From: Bacteroidota bacterium | GTDB lineage: Bacteria > Bacteroidota > Bacteroidia > Bacteroidales > UBA10428 | Assembly: GCA_023442525.1 (NCBI GenBank) | Contig: JAEZZA010000029.1 | Coordinates: 1-64,000 of the forward strand | DNA length: 64,000 nt | Direction of reading: 5' to 3' | In this document: positions 53,601 to 62,680 of the stretch, in pieces | Position numbering within the stretch: the stretch's first letter is position 1 | Layout: each line of letters begins with the position of its first letter | Notes under the pieces: generated by a model | Database searches by the model: none | The model's input: the letters and a program-made list of their open reading frames with translations, nothing else | What the model was told of the DNA's origin: nothing | Translations under genes and position numbers: made by a program

Positions 53601-54176
53601 TTATTCGAACTGATTAATGGCTTCACAGAGTCTCCCGAATATTTCATCAATGGTACCCATGCCATTAATTGCCCGGTACTTGCCCTGTGCATCGTAAAAA
53701 TCAATCACGGGTGATGTTTCGCGGTTATAAACTGCAATACGGTTTTCAATGACATTGATATCCTGATCATCGGCCCTTCCCGAAACTTTTCCACGTCCTA
53801 ACAGGCGGTTAACCAATTCTTCTTTTTCCACCTGCAAAGCAAGCATCATTGAGATAGAAGTACTTTTCTTTTTCAGCAGATTGTCCAAGGCTTCAGCCTG
53901 TGCTGTTGTTCTCGGGAAACCGTCAAAAATAAAGCCTTTTGCATCTTTATTCTGATCGAGTTTTAACTCAATCATTCCAATGACTACTTCATCGGAAACC
54001 AGTTCTCCCTTATCCATAAACTTCTTTGCTTCGAGCCCGAGCGGCGATTTTGCAGCGAGTTCTCCTCTCAGAATATCACCGGTGGATAAATGCACCAGTT
54101 TATACTTCTCAATCAGACTCGATGCCTGAGTTCCTTTACCTGCGCCCGGTGGGCCAAATAATACGATATTTAACAT
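53601..54176 (-). CDS. adk: Adenylate kinase
   Basis: 191 residues. The P-loop GPPGAGKGTQ, the AMP-binding STGDILRGEL, GFPRTTAQAEAL and GRGKVSGRADDQD segments are all present. The LID is the short type without zinc cysteines, so the protein is shorter than E. coli Adk (214). It interconverts AMP, ADP and ATP. Preceded by hpt (24-base gap) and followed by obg, as in many Bacteroidota genomes. Confidence 0.97.
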   Translation of the reverse strand: MLNIVLFGPPGAGKGTQASSLIEKYKLVHLSTGDILRGELAAKSPLGLEAKKFMDKGELVSDEVVIGMIELKLDQNKDAKGFIFDGFPRTTAQAEALDNLLKKKSTSISMMLALQVEKEELVNRLLGRGKVSGRADDQDINVIENRIAVYNRETSPVIDFYDAQGKYRAINGMGTIDEIFGRLCEAINQFE

Positions 54177-54200
54177 CAGATTTAAAAAATTGAATAATTA

Positions 54201-54737
54201 TTACTCGATGATTTTATATAACCCCCTCAGGTTTCTTCCCAATCCCTCGTAATCTAATCCATACCCTACTACAAAATCACTGGGAATTGAGAATCCCACG
54301 TAATCGATCCGGAATTCCTTTTTATATAACTCCTTCTTAAGCAGTAAAGTGGCTACAAAAACCTGGCGTGGCCTGAAACCTTTGATTTGTTGTATTATGC
54401 TTTCAATAGTATTGCCCGAATCTATAATATCCTCGATGATCACCACTGTTTTGTCTTTTAAATCCTCGTTGATGCCAATCAGGCTCTTTACAATGCCGGT
54501 GCTGGAGGTACCCTGGTACGAGGTAAGCTTTACAAATGACACCCGTGCATTCAGGTCGATTTTTCTCAACAGGTCTGATGCAAACATGAAGGCTCCGTTA
54601 AGAACGCCGATGAAAATCACATCGTCATTCTTCAAATCTTCATTAATACTGTCAGCAATACGTTGAACTTCAGCCTGAATTTTTTCAGGTGGTATATACA
54701 GGCTGAATTGTTTGTCAAGAAGGGTGATTTTATACAT
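54201..54737 (-). CDS. hpt: Hypoxanthine phosphoribosyltransferase
   Basis: 178 residues. The PRPP-binding loop VIIEDIIDSGNT and the upstream FIGVLNGAFMFASDL are diagnostic of type I phosphoribosyltransferases for purine salvage, and VGYGLDYEGLGRNLR closes the active site. It makes IMP or GMP from hypoxanthine or guanine. It heads the minus-strand operon hpt-adk-obg-PAP2 and is divergent from purE; the two purine genes share a 71-base intergenic region. Confidence 0.95.
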   Translation of the reverse strand: MYKITLLDKQFSLYIPPEKIQAEVQRIADSINEDLKNDDVIFIGVLNGAFMFASDLLRKIDLNARVSFVKLTSYQGTSSTGIVKSLIGINEDLKDKTVVIIEDIIDSGNTIESIIQQIKGFRPRQVFVATLLLKKELYKKEFRIDYVGFSIPSDFVVGYGLDYEGLGRNLRGLYKIIE

Positions 54738-54808
54738 GAACCTAATATAATCGCTGCAAGATACGAATAATTGAATTAATTTAGACTTTGAAATTTATAA
54801 AACACTGT

Positions 54809-55315
54809 ATGACACCACTTGTGAGTATCATAATGGGAAGCACTTCCGATTACCCTGTTATGGAAGCGGCTGCCAGGTTTCTGGACGAAATGGAGATACC
54901 TTTTGAAATAAACGCGCTATCGGCACACCGGACTCCTGAGGAAGTTGAAAAATTTTCCAAAGAAGCTTCCGGCCGGGGGATTAATGTTATCATAGCCGCT
55001 GCAGGTATGGCTGCACATTTACCAGGTGTAATTGCGTCAATGACTACGATTCCGGTTATAGGTGTTCCTGTGAAGGCTTCTCTCGAAGGACTCGATTCAC
55101 TTCTGGCTATTGTTCAGATGCCTCCGGGCATACCGGTAGCTACAGTGGGAATCAACGCTTCACTGAATGCCGGAATACTTGCTGCCCAGATGCTGGCTTT
55201 GAACGACGCAAAAATTGCCAAAGCCGTTAAAGATTACAAGGAGGGTCTGAAACAGAAAATAGTTTCTGCAAACAAGGAATTTGCCAAAATAACCTTTAAG
55301 CATAAGGTCGGATAG
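54809..55315 (+). CDS. purE: N5-carboxyaminoimidazole ribonucleotide mutase
   Basis: 168 residues from the ATG at 54809 (MTPLVSIIMGSTSDYPVM); a TTG at 54788 gives seven extra residues that do not fit the family. PurE motifs SAHRTPEEV, AAAGMAAHLPG, TTIPVIGVPV and QMPPGIPVATVGI are intact. It moves a carboxyl group in purine biosynthesis. Divergent from the salvage gene hpt. The 52 bases after its stop hold nothing notable. Confidence 0.95.
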   Translation: MTPLVSIIMGSTSDYPVMEAAARFLDEMEIPFEINALSAHRTPEEVEKFSKEASGRGINVIIAAAGMAAHLPGVIASMTTIPVIGVPVKASLEGLDSLLAIVQMPPGIPVATVGINASLNAGILAAQMLALNDAKIAKAVKDYKEGLKQKIVSANKEFAKITFKHKVG

Positions 55316-55367
55316 GAGGGTAAAGGGTAGCCATTAAAGGTTAAGGTTATAACTTTTACTGACACCT

Positions 55368-56186
55368 TTGATATCTAAGTTTTCTATATTCTGCTTCGTA
55401 TCATGCTTCTGTTTCATATCGGAAGCGCAGGACGTACTATTGTTTTCCGATGCACGATCGGAATCATTGGGTGGTATATGTGCACTTAATAAAGGATGGT
55501 GGTCGTGTTTTTCAAATCCCGCCGGGCTGGCCCATGATAATTCAAAAGGATTCGGTTTGAATTACAGCAACTATTATGGTATTCCAGAAACCTCTTCGGG
55601 TGCATTTGCATTAAACATAGGGGTTAAACCAGGAAATATGGGTATCGGCTTCATATCAACAGGTTTTGGGGCCATTAACGAAAATAAAGCGGCACTGGCT
55701 TATGCACAATCCGTAGGCAGGAAACTGAAAGCAGGCATTGCCATTAACTGGCTACATTATTCGCAGCCTGGCGACTACAGGGACCTGTATGCCTGGATCC
55801 CGACAGTTGGATTACAATGGCATCCGGGCGAAAAGTGGCATGCAGCAATTTCTCTTGCCAATCCGACAGGTCAGGAATACATTCCTTCGGGATACCGGAA
55901 ATTGAACAGGTATCTGGCAACCGGGGCGACATTCAATCCATCTGAAGATTTTCTGATATTAATTGAAATACAGAGCGTTAGTCACCACGATATGCGATAT
56001 GTAGTGGGTATTGAAACTTCCCCGGTGGATTTCTTTGTAATGCGACTGGCTGTGAGCCGGCAGTATTATTTCATGTATGCTGCAGGTATAGGGTTTTCAA
56101 AGAACAGAGTAAGTGCAGATGTCACGGTAAGCCATCACCCTGTTCTTGGTTTAAGCCCTTCAACATCATTGAATTTCAAATTTTGA
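55368..56186 (+). CDS. PorV/PorQ-like outer-membrane beta-barrel protein
   Basis: 272 residues from a TTG start; the only other in-frame option before an upstream stop is a CTG. The N-terminus (ISKFSIFCFVSCFCFISEAQ) is a signal peptide. The next segment, ARSESLGGICALNKGWWSCFSNPAGLAH, is the characteristic start of the PorV/PorQ/FadL-like family (SLGGA...NPA), and the end (STSLNFKF) fits a barrel terminus. These proteins work with type IX secretion or transport hydrophobic solutes. It could be the partner of the T9SS substrates in this window, but that is inference. Confidence 0.75.
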   Translation: MISKFSIFCFVSCFCFISEAQDVLLFSDARSESLGGICALNKGWWSCFSNPAGLAHDNSKGFGLNYSNYYGIPETSSGAFALNIGVKPGNMGIGFISTGFGAINENKAALAYAQSVGRKLKAGIAINWLHYSQPGDYRDLYAWIPTVGLQWHPGEKWHAAISLANPTGQEYIPSGYRKLNRYLATGATFNPSEDFLILIEIQSVSHHDMRYVVGIETSPVDFFVMRLAVSRQYYFMYAAGIGFSKNRVSADVTVSHHPVLGLSPSTSLNFKF

Positions 56187-56219
56187 TCGCTGTGTCTTAT
56201 CAGTGGTGCAAATAAATGC

Positions 56220-56227
56220 TATTTTTG
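56220..56227 (+). promoter_or_regulatory. Candidate -7 box of gpsA
   Basis: TATTTTTG matches TAnnTTTG and lies 29 bases before the ATG at 56257. It sits inside the longer reading that begins with GTG at 56203 and so supports the shorter gene. Confidence 0.4.
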
Positions 56228-56256
56228 CGTTTCACCATAAAAACTCACCAATAGTA

Positions 56257-57252
56257 ATGTCTGAGCAACGAAATGTTGCAATTATCGGAAGCGGAAGCTG
56301 GGCAACGGCACTTGCTAAAATCGTACTACACAATGTACCTCAGATAAGCTGGTATATTCGATCGCAGGATACAATTGATTACCTGAAAAAGTATCATCAC
56401 AATCCAAAGTATATCAGCGATATCGAATTCGACACCAACAGAATTTACTTCTCTGCGTCTATCGACGACGTGATCAACCGGTCGGATGTACTTGTTTTTG
56501 CCATACCGGCGCCTTTTCTTAAAGATTCTCTTGCCGCTTTCACCGGTTCTTTCGAAAACCGTGCCATAATATCGGCCATCAAGGGTATTATTCCTGTTGA
56601 AAATCTTACTGTAGCCGAGTTTTTCAATAAGAATTACCAGGTGCCTTTTAAAGACATCAGTATTATCGGAGGACCATGTCATGCCGAAGAAATTGCCCTG
56701 GAACGATTATCGTATATAACGCTGGCATCGGGAACAATTGAAAAATCGCAGGAGCTTGCTCCGTTATTCAGGTGTCATTTTGTTAAGGTTAAGCCTTCTG
56801 AGGATATTTATGGTACCGAATATGCTGCTGTACTGAAGAATATAGTATCGATAGCAGCAGGAATCTGTCATGGACTGGGTTACGGCGACAATTTCCAGGC
56901 CGTGCTCATATCAAACGCCATGAGTGAGATTAAGCGATTCCTTGCCAAAACATACAAAAGCAAACGAAAGTTGTTAAGTTCTCCTTATCTGGGCGACGTG
57001 TTGGTAACAGCTTACTCACAATTCAGCCGCAACAGGACTTTCGGTATGATGATCGGCAAAGGGTATTCTGTTAAAACGGCTCAGCTCGAAATGAATATGA
57101 TTGCCGAAGGATATTACGCAGTTGAATGTATTCATCAGATGAATCAAAATTTCGGAGTTAAAATGCCCATTACTGATGCCGTTTACCGGATATTATATGA
57201 GCGTATGTCGCCTATACTTGAGATTAAATTATTAACTGAAATTCTTAAATAA
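56257..57252 (+). CDS. gpsA: Glycerol-3-phosphate dehydrogenase [NAD(P)+]
   Basis: 331 residues from ATG 56257. The dinucleotide-binding motif AIIGSGSWATALA lies at the very start, as in GpsA, followed by the family segments SAIKGIIP, SIIGGPCHAEEIA and KNIVSIAAGICHGLGYGDN, which includes the catalytic lysine. It makes sn-glycerol-3-phosphate for phospholipid synthesis. pgi begins 10 bases after its stop, so the two are one unit linking glycolysis and lipid precursors. Confidence 0.95.
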   Translation: MSEQRNVAIIGSGSWATALAKIVLHNVPQISWYIRSQDTIDYLKKYHHNPKYISDIEFDTNRIYFSASIDDVINRSDVLVFAIPAPFLKDSLAAFTGSFENRAIISAIKGIIPVENLTVAEFFNKNYQVPFKDISIIGGPCHAEEIALERLSYITLASGTIEKSQELAPLFRCHFVKVKPSEDIYGTEYAAVLKNIVSIAAGICHGLGYGDNFQAVLISNAMSEIKRFLAKTYKSKRKLLSSPYLGDVLVTAYSQFSRNRTFGMMIGKGYSVKTAQLEMNMIAEGYYAVECIHQMNQNFGVKMPITDAVYRILYERMSPILEIKLLTEILK

Positions 57253-57262
57253 CCCATATAAA

Positions 57263-58606
57263 ATGGAATCTTTAAAAATCGACATTTCAAAGGTTTATGA
57301 TTTTATCCCCAAAAAGGATATATCCGGACTCTCCGCAAAAACTGCTGAACTTGCTATTGCTCTTGAATCAAAAACAGGCAAAGGAAACGACTTTCTCGGG
57401 TGGGTTAACCTGCCTTCAGCCATAACTGATACACAACTTAAGGATATTGAAAAAACTTGTGCCCGGATACGGAAACGCGTTGATGCTGTTGTCGTAATTG
57501 GGATAGGAGGTTCATACCTGGGTACCAGGGCCGTTGCAGAAGCTCTGTCTCCCACATTTCTTCATCTGAAGAAAAATCGTAAAAATCCCCTGGTTCTGTA
57601 TGCAGGACACAATATTGGAGAAGACTATCTGAATGAACTTATAGAACTTCTGAACGATCTGAAATATGCCATTGTCGTAATTTCAAAATCGGGAACCACT
57701 ACAGAACCGGCCATTGCCTTCCGGATTCTAAAGAATCACCTCGAAAAAAAAGTCGGTAAAACCGAAGCCAAAGAACTCATAATTGCAATAACCGATGCCA
57801 AAAAGGGCGCACTGCGTACCACTGCCGATCAGGAGGGTTATAAAACCTATGTTATTCCCGACGATGTGGGAGGACGATACTCGGTTCTCACACCCGTAGG
57901 CCTGGTCCCCCTGGCTATTGCCGGTGTAGATATCCGGGCACTGGTAAAAGGTGCGGCAGATATGGAAAAAGCCGCTCATTCGTCTGTTCCTGCCGAAAGT
58001 AATCCGGCCGCGGTGTACGCTGCCACCCGCTATCTGCTTTACCAGAAAGGGAAAAAAGTTGAAATTCTTGCCAATTTTGAGAATAAACTTCATTACCTGG
58101 CTGAATGGTGGAAACAGCTTTATGGTGAAAGTGAAGGGAAAGAGGGCAAAGGAATATTCCCGGCCAGCGTGGACTTTTCGGCCGACCTGCATTCTATGGG
58201 TCAATACATTCAGGAAGGTGAACGTATACTTGTTGAAACGGTTATCTCGGTTGCCAAAACCAGCAGCAAGCTGCTAATACCCAAAGATAAAGCCGATCTG
58301 GACGGATTGAATTACATCGCAGGTAAACGTATTGATGCGGTTAATAAGATGGCTGAACTTGGAACCATACTCGCCCACGTCGACGGAGGTGTACCCAGTA
58401 TCCGTATTGAAATTCCGGCCCTGAATGAATACTATATGGGTCAGCTAATGTACTTCTTTGAAAAGGCCTGCGGAATAAGCGGATATTTGTTGAATGTTAA
58501 TCCGTTTGATCAGCCCGGTGTTGAAGCCTATAAGAAAAATATGTTTGCTCTGCTCGAAAAACCGGGTTTTGAGGCTGAAACCAAAAAGATCAAATCCAGG
58601 CTTTGA
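57263..58606 (+). CDS. pgi: Glucose-6-phosphate isomerase
   Basis: 447 residues, the compact bacterial type. The sugar-phosphate binding segments GIGGSYLGTRA and SKSGTTTEPA, the VGGRYSVLTPVGL motif and the late GIFPASVDFSADLHSMGQ with the catalytic region are all present. It interconverts glucose-6-phosphate and fructose-6-phosphate. It follows gpsA on one transcript and is followed by a large imperfect palindrome. Confidence 0.96.
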   Translation: MESLKIDISKVYDFIPKKDISGLSAKTAELAIALESKTGKGNDFLGWVNLPSAITDTQLKDIEKTCARIRKRVDAVVVIGIGGSYLGTRAVAEALSPTFLHLKKNRKNPLVLYAGHNIGEDYLNELIELLNDLKYAIVVISKSGTTTEPAIAFRILKNHLEKKVGKTEAKELIIAITDAKKGALRTTADQEGYKTYVIPDDVGGRYSVLTPVGLVPLAIAGVDIRALVKGAADMEKAAHSSVPAESNPAAVYAATRYLLYQKGKKVEILANFENKLHYLAEWWKQLYGESEGKEGKGIFPASVDFSADLHSMGQYIQEGERILVETVISVAKTSSKLLIPKDKADLDGLNYIAGKRIDAVNKMAELGTILAHVDGGVPSIRIEIPALNEYYMGQLMYFFEKACGISGYLLNVNPFDQPGVEAYKKNMFALLEKPGFEAETKKIKSRL

Positions 58607-58656
58607 TTATCCTGTTAAATAATTCAGATATTTTGATGAACATTCATTTTAAATTG

Positions 58657-58740
58657 ACAAGGGTTTAGCACGATTTTTGTTGTAATTCGTATAAGTATAT
58701 ACATTTGTATATGAAGTACGAATTCACCAAAAACCCTTGT
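58657..58740. repeat. Large imperfect palindrome before the ACP phosphodiesterase gene
   Basis: Outer arms ACAAGGGTTT (58657-58666) and AAACCCTTGT (58731-58740) are perfect, a middle stem AATTCGTA (58684-58691) pairs with TACGAATT (58717-58724), and an inner stem ATATAC (58697-58702) pairs with GTATAT (58707-58712) around an ATTT loop. Overall an 84-base near-palindrome with a bulge in the left arm. It ends one base before the TTG start at 58742. It could be a long RNA hairpin, a pgi terminator without U tract, or a tiny mobile repeat. Confidence 0.55.
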
Positions 58741-58741
58741 T

Positions 58742-59371
58742 TTGAATTATTTAGCACATATTTACCTTTCAGGCGCCAATGAAGAAGTATTGGTGGGAAA
58801 CTTTATCGGGGACTACGTAAAAGGTTTTGAACTCGGAAGGTATTCAGAATCCATGCGCAAGGGTATTATGCTTCACAGGCATATTGATTCGTATACCGAT
58901 ACCAACCTCATCGTTAAAAAGAGCAAAGTACGATTAATTGAAAAATACCGGAAATATTCCGGCATTATCATTGACATTTTCTACGATCATTTTCTTGTAA
59001 ACGCCTGGCCTGCATATTGCCATCAGCCGATTGAAGATTTTGTCTACAATGTTCATTCGGTCCTCAGCAAGCACCTGGACGTTTTACCTGAAGCTGTGAG
59101 GTTATTCCTTCCTTCCTTCATCCGCAACAACTGGATCCAGAAATATTCCACAGTTGAGGGTATCGAAGATGTTCTGCACAGGATGTCGAGTCGCACTACT
59201 CTTCCTGATGAAACTGATTATGCCATCAAGGTATTAAGAAAGGACTATGATAAATTCGAATCTGAATTCTCCGACTTTTTCCCGTCGCTGATCAGTTTCG
59301 TTACAAAGTCCTTCGGGATCATCTTTGACCGTGAGGAATATCCGCACGATAATATTTCGCTTATCTCCTGA
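58742..59371 (+). CDS. ACP phosphodiesterase-like (AcpH/DUF479) protein
   Basis: 209 residues from a TTG start, which gives NYLAHIYLSG, the standard beginning of this family; no ATG could replace it. The HD-type metal-site residues appear in GNFIGDYVKG, LHRHIDSYTD and IFYDHFL. AcpH removes 4'-phosphopantetheine from acyl carrier protein, although many DUF479 members have not been tested. A large palindrome directly precedes the start and a strong terminator follows. Confidence 0.85.
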   Translation: MNYLAHIYLSGANEEVLVGNFIGDYVKGFELGRYSESMRKGIMLHRHIDSYTDTNLIVKKSKVRLIEKYRKYSGIIIDIFYDHFLVNAWPAYCHQPIEDFVYNVHSVLSKHLDVLPEAVRLFLPSFIRNNWIQKYSTVEGIEDVLHRMSSRTTLPDETDYAIKVLRKDYDKFESEFSDFFPSLISFVTKSFGIIFDREEYPHDNISLIS

Positions 59372-59394
59372 AAATTACTAAGGGAATCATATTG

Positions 59395-59421
59395 AATCGC
59401 CGAAACAAAGCGCCGGCGATT
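59395..59421 (+). terminator. Intrinsic terminator after the ACP phosphodiesterase gene
   Basis: AATCGCCG (59395-59402) and CGGCGATT (59414-59421) form a perfect GC-rich 8-base stem with an 11-base loop, followed by a T run (to 59426) for the plus strand. It lies between the converging acpH-like and rodA genes. Confidence 0.8.
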
Positions 59422-59424
59422 TTT

Positions 59425-60852
59425 TCATTTTGTATACTTCTTCCTGACCGAATCGAGCCGAACCAGTATAAACAGAAGAAGGGTAAATGCCAGCATGGAT
59501 GATCCTCCATAGCTAAAGAACGGTAAGGGAATACCAATAACAGGGAATAGGCCTATTGTCATACTGATATTTATGGCAAAATGGAAAAACAGTATCGACA
59601 CTACGCCATATCCATATATCCTTGCAAACTGCGATCGTTGTCGCTCCGCTATGTATAGCAGACGAAAGAGCAATCCTGTATACAGGATAATGGCCAGTGT
59701 TGCGCCAAGAAATCCCCATTCTTCACCAACCGTACAGAAAATAAAATCGGTGCTCTGCTCAGGAACAAAATCGAGTTTCGTCTGAGTTCCGTTCAGATAT
59801 CCTTTACCGAGGAAGCCACCTGAGCCGATTGCTATTTTTGATTGATTCAGGTTGTAACCCACGTCTCTGACATCGGTTTCCTTACCCAGAAGGATATTTA
59901 CCCTTGTTTGCTGGTGTGGCTTCAGAATTTCATGGAACACATAATCAACAGTAAAAGTAAACCCGATGAATCCGTAAAGCAACGTGAGTATCAATAACAC
60001 GTTCTTTATCCTTCGTGAAACCGAAAGGATCAGGAAGATCACAGATGAGAGAATAAGCCCTGACATGATTTCCCTGTACAAATTATCCTCCACTCCAAAT
60101 ACCGGCAACAGGTAATGCATAAGTAACCATGAGCAGGTGATAATCAGGATGGCTATCAGCACATTGCGGAAACGTCGGTATGAAGTAACGGCAAAACCTC
60201 CGAGGGCCAGTATTATCAACACGATCAATACTGTAGTTGGGGGCAGGAGCAACGTCATTAAAAATAAAACCGTTATAAACAAAGATAGAGCAAGGATCCA
60301 GCCGGGCATTCCCTCACGGTACATAACCAGGATAAAGCAACTGTAAACCATTGCAGTCCCCGCATCGGGCTGCAGTATGATCAGGCCTACGGGAAGTCCG
60401 ATTAATAAAGCCATGATTGCCATCGACTTCCATGTCCATAATTTTATGTTGTAACCGCTCAGAAATCGGGCAATGCCAAGAGCAGTGGCAATCTTAACGA
60501 ATTCGGACGGCTGGAAGTTAAAGCCCATAATACGAATCCACGATTGCGCATTATTAACTTCAACTCCTATGGTAAGTACAGCAAGGAGCAATAGTATGCT
60601 AAATCCGTAAATGACGTAGGCAAAATAGTGGAAAAAACGGTGATCTATAGCAAACAGAACTATGATCATAAGAAACGAGATCAATATCCACATTAACTGG
60701 TCGCCATAGTTCTGTTTGATATTGAAAATCGAGGTAAACTGTTCATTATAGGATGAAGCGAAAATATTCATCCACCCGAAAATCACCAGCAGCAGGTATA
60801 AGCCTACTGTTGTCCAATCGATTTCCTCAGTTATATGTAGACGGTCAATCAT
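59425..60852 (-). CDS. rodA: Rod shape-determining glycosyltransferase RodA
   Basis: 475 residues with at least ten membrane helices, of the SEDS family that polymerises peptidoglycan glycan strands during elongation. Motifs include WIRIMGFNFQPSEFVKIATA, LQPDAGTAMVY and IGLFPVIGIPLPFFSYGGSSM. It is about 100 residues longer than E. coli RodA because of extra helices in the centre (about 190-300), as is usual in Bacteroidota. It overlaps mrdA by 4 bases, so the SEDS protein and its PBP2 partner are translationally coupled. Confidence 0.96.
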   Translation of the reverse strand: MIDRLHITEEIDWTTVGLYLLLVIFGWMNIFASSYNEQFTSIFNIKQNYGDQLMWILISFLMIIVLFAIDHRFFHYFAYVIYGFSILLLLAVLTIGVEVNNAQSWIRIMGFNFQPSEFVKIATALGIARFLSGYNIKLWTWKSMAIMALLIGLPVGLIILQPDAGTAMVYSCFILVMYREGMPGWILALSLFITVLFLMTLLLPPTTVLIVLIILALGGFAVTSYRRFRNVLIAILIITCSWLLMHYLLPVFGVEDNLYREIMSGLILSSVIFLILSVSRRIKNVLLILTLLYGFIGFTFTVDYVFHEILKPHQQTRVNILLGKETDVRDVGYNLNQSKIAIGSGGFLGKGYLNGTQTKLDFVPEQSTDFIFCTVGEEWGFLGATLAIILYTGLLFRLLYIAERQRSQFARIYGYGVVSILFFHFAINISMTIGLFPVIGIPLPFFSYGGSSMLAFTLLLFILVRLDSVRKKYTK

Positions 60853-62678
60853 TTGCTCGAGAGTAAATTGGCATTAAGCATGCGCTGTTCAATCCATTTC
60901 CGGTTGGGAGCTATGGAACCGTTCAGATACATTTCGATCATCAAACCGGCAATAGGTGCGGCATACGACGCACCCCATTCGCCGTGTTCAACATAAACCG
61001 CAATGGCTATTTTAGGATCGTCCTTCGGTGCGAATGCAACAAACACTGAATGGTCTTTTCCATGCGGGTTCTGGGCAGTTCCCGTTTTACCGCATACTTC
61101 GATATTGCCGATTTTTGCGCTGGTAGCCGTTGATCCCGGGCCTCCATTTACAGCCAGGCTCATACCGTTGGCAACAATATTGAAGTAAGCAGTATCAATA
61201 TCAACTATATGTTTTTGGTAAAAACGGTGTTCAATAGTATCAATTCCCTCAATTTTTTTCACAACGTGGGGAATGATATAATATCCCCTGTTGGCAATTG
61301 CAGCGGCCATATTAGCCATTTGCAGCGGCGTTATCATAAGCTCGCCCTGACCAATCGACAAGGAAATTGTAGTAAGTGCATTCCAGTGATTTTTTCCGAA
61401 GTAGCGGTCGTAGTATGATGCCGTAGCAACGTTTCCCCTCAGTTCATTTGTAAAGTCGCTTTGCAACCTGCTTCCCAGCCCGAATTGCATCACATAGGTC
61501 CTCCACCGGTTATAAGCTTCTTCGGCCGTGGAGTACTTCGGATTTTCGATGATCCTACGGTAAACATTGCAGAAATAAGCATTGCATGAATGCTGAATTC
61601 CTTCGAGAAGATTGAGCGGACTGCGGTGATCGTGACATCCGAGAACCCTGCGGCCGATACGGTATCCCATTGCACAGGAAAAACTCGAGGATGTATTGAT
61701 AACGCCCTCCTGTAATCCAATCAATGCCTGAATAGGCTTGAAGGTTGAACCGGGAGGATAGTTGGCCATGAGTGCCCTGTTGAACAAGGGCTTGTAAAGA
61801 GTATCACGTTCCAGCATCCTGTAATTTGCAGTGCGTTCGCGTCCGACCAACAAAGCCGGATTATATGAAGGTGCTGAAATGAGTGTAAGGATTTCGCCCG
61901 TGCCGGGTTCAATGGCCACCACACTGCCCATCATGTTGCGCAACAGATGTTCGCCGTATTCCTGCAGCCTTGCATCAATGGTACAGGTAAGGTCTCTGCC
62001 CACTATGGCATCTTTATCAAAACGACCATCCTGGTAAGGCCCTTTAACACGTCCGTGTACATCAACAAGAAGTACTTCCTGCCCCTTTTCACCCTTCAGA
62101 ACATTTTCATAGTACCCTTCGATGCCGCTGATACCAATGTAGTCGCCCATTACATACGACGGATTTCTAGAAATCAGTCGCTCATCCACTTCCCCCACGT
62201 ATCCAAACAGATGTGAAGCAAGCGGTTTATTGTATTTCCGTAAGGTGCGGGAACGTACGTAAAACCCGGGGTATTTGTACATCTTCTCCTGCAATTCAGC
62301 AAATTGTTCGGGAGAGATCTGTTTTATAAAAGGTTCACGGCGATACCTGGGGATTTTGGCCCGGGCAATACCTGCGCGTAGCCGTTCCATACTGATGTCC
62401 AAAATGTCGCAAAACTCAAGACTGTCGAAAACCCTGAGCTCGTATGGAGCAATCATCAGATCGTACGATGGCTGATTATAAACCATTAATTCACCGTTGC
62501 GATCATAAATTAATCCCCTTGCGGGGTATAATATTTCAATTCGTTGCGAATTGTTCTCAGCCGAAAGCTTGTAGCTTGAATCGATTACCTGGATATAGAA
62601 AAGTCGAACAACCAAAGCAAAAGCTGCCATTATCATTATAATGGCTATAATATTCCGGCGCGAAGCATATTGATCCAT
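60849..62678 (-). CDS. mrdA: Penicillin-binding protein 2
   Basis: 609 residues. One N-terminal membrane helix (about 10-30), a PBP dimer/pedestal domain (about 45-230), then a transpeptidase domain. The catalytic motifs are STFKP (SxxK), SCN (SxN) in GIQHSCNAYF and KTGTAQ. It cross-links peptidoglycan during rod elongation with RodA. It lies between mreD (2-base gap) and rodA (4-base overlap). Confidence 0.96.
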   Translation of the reverse strand: MDQYASRRNIIAIIMIMAAFALVVRLFYIQVIDSSYKLSAENNSQRIEILYPARGLIYDRNGELMVYNQPSYDLMIAPYELRVFDSLEFCDILDISMERLRAGIARAKIPRYRREPFIKQISPEQFAELQEKMYKYPGFYVRSRTLRKYNKPLASHLFGYVGEVDERLISRNPSYVMGDYIGISGIEGYYENVLKGEKGQEVLLVDVHGRVKGPYQDGRFDKDAIVGRDLTCTIDARLQEYGEHLLRNMMGSVVAIEPGTGEILTLISAPSYNPALLVGRERTANYRMLERDTLYKPLFNRALMANYPPGSTFKPIQALIGLQEGVINTSSSFSCAMGYRIGRRVLGCHDHRSPLNLLEGIQHSCNAYFCNVYRRIIENPKYSTAEEAYNRWRTYVMQFGLGSRLQSDFTNELRGNVATASYYDRYFGKNHWNALTTISLSIGQGELMITPLQMANMAAAIANRGYYIIPHVVKKIEGIDTIEHRFYQKHIVDIDTAYFNIVANGMSLAVNGGPGSTATSAKIGNIEVCGKTGTAQNPHGKDHSVFVAFAPKDDPKIAIAVYVEHGEWGASYAAPIAGLMIEMYLNGSIAPNRKWIEQRMLNANLLSSK

Positions 62679-62680
62679 TG

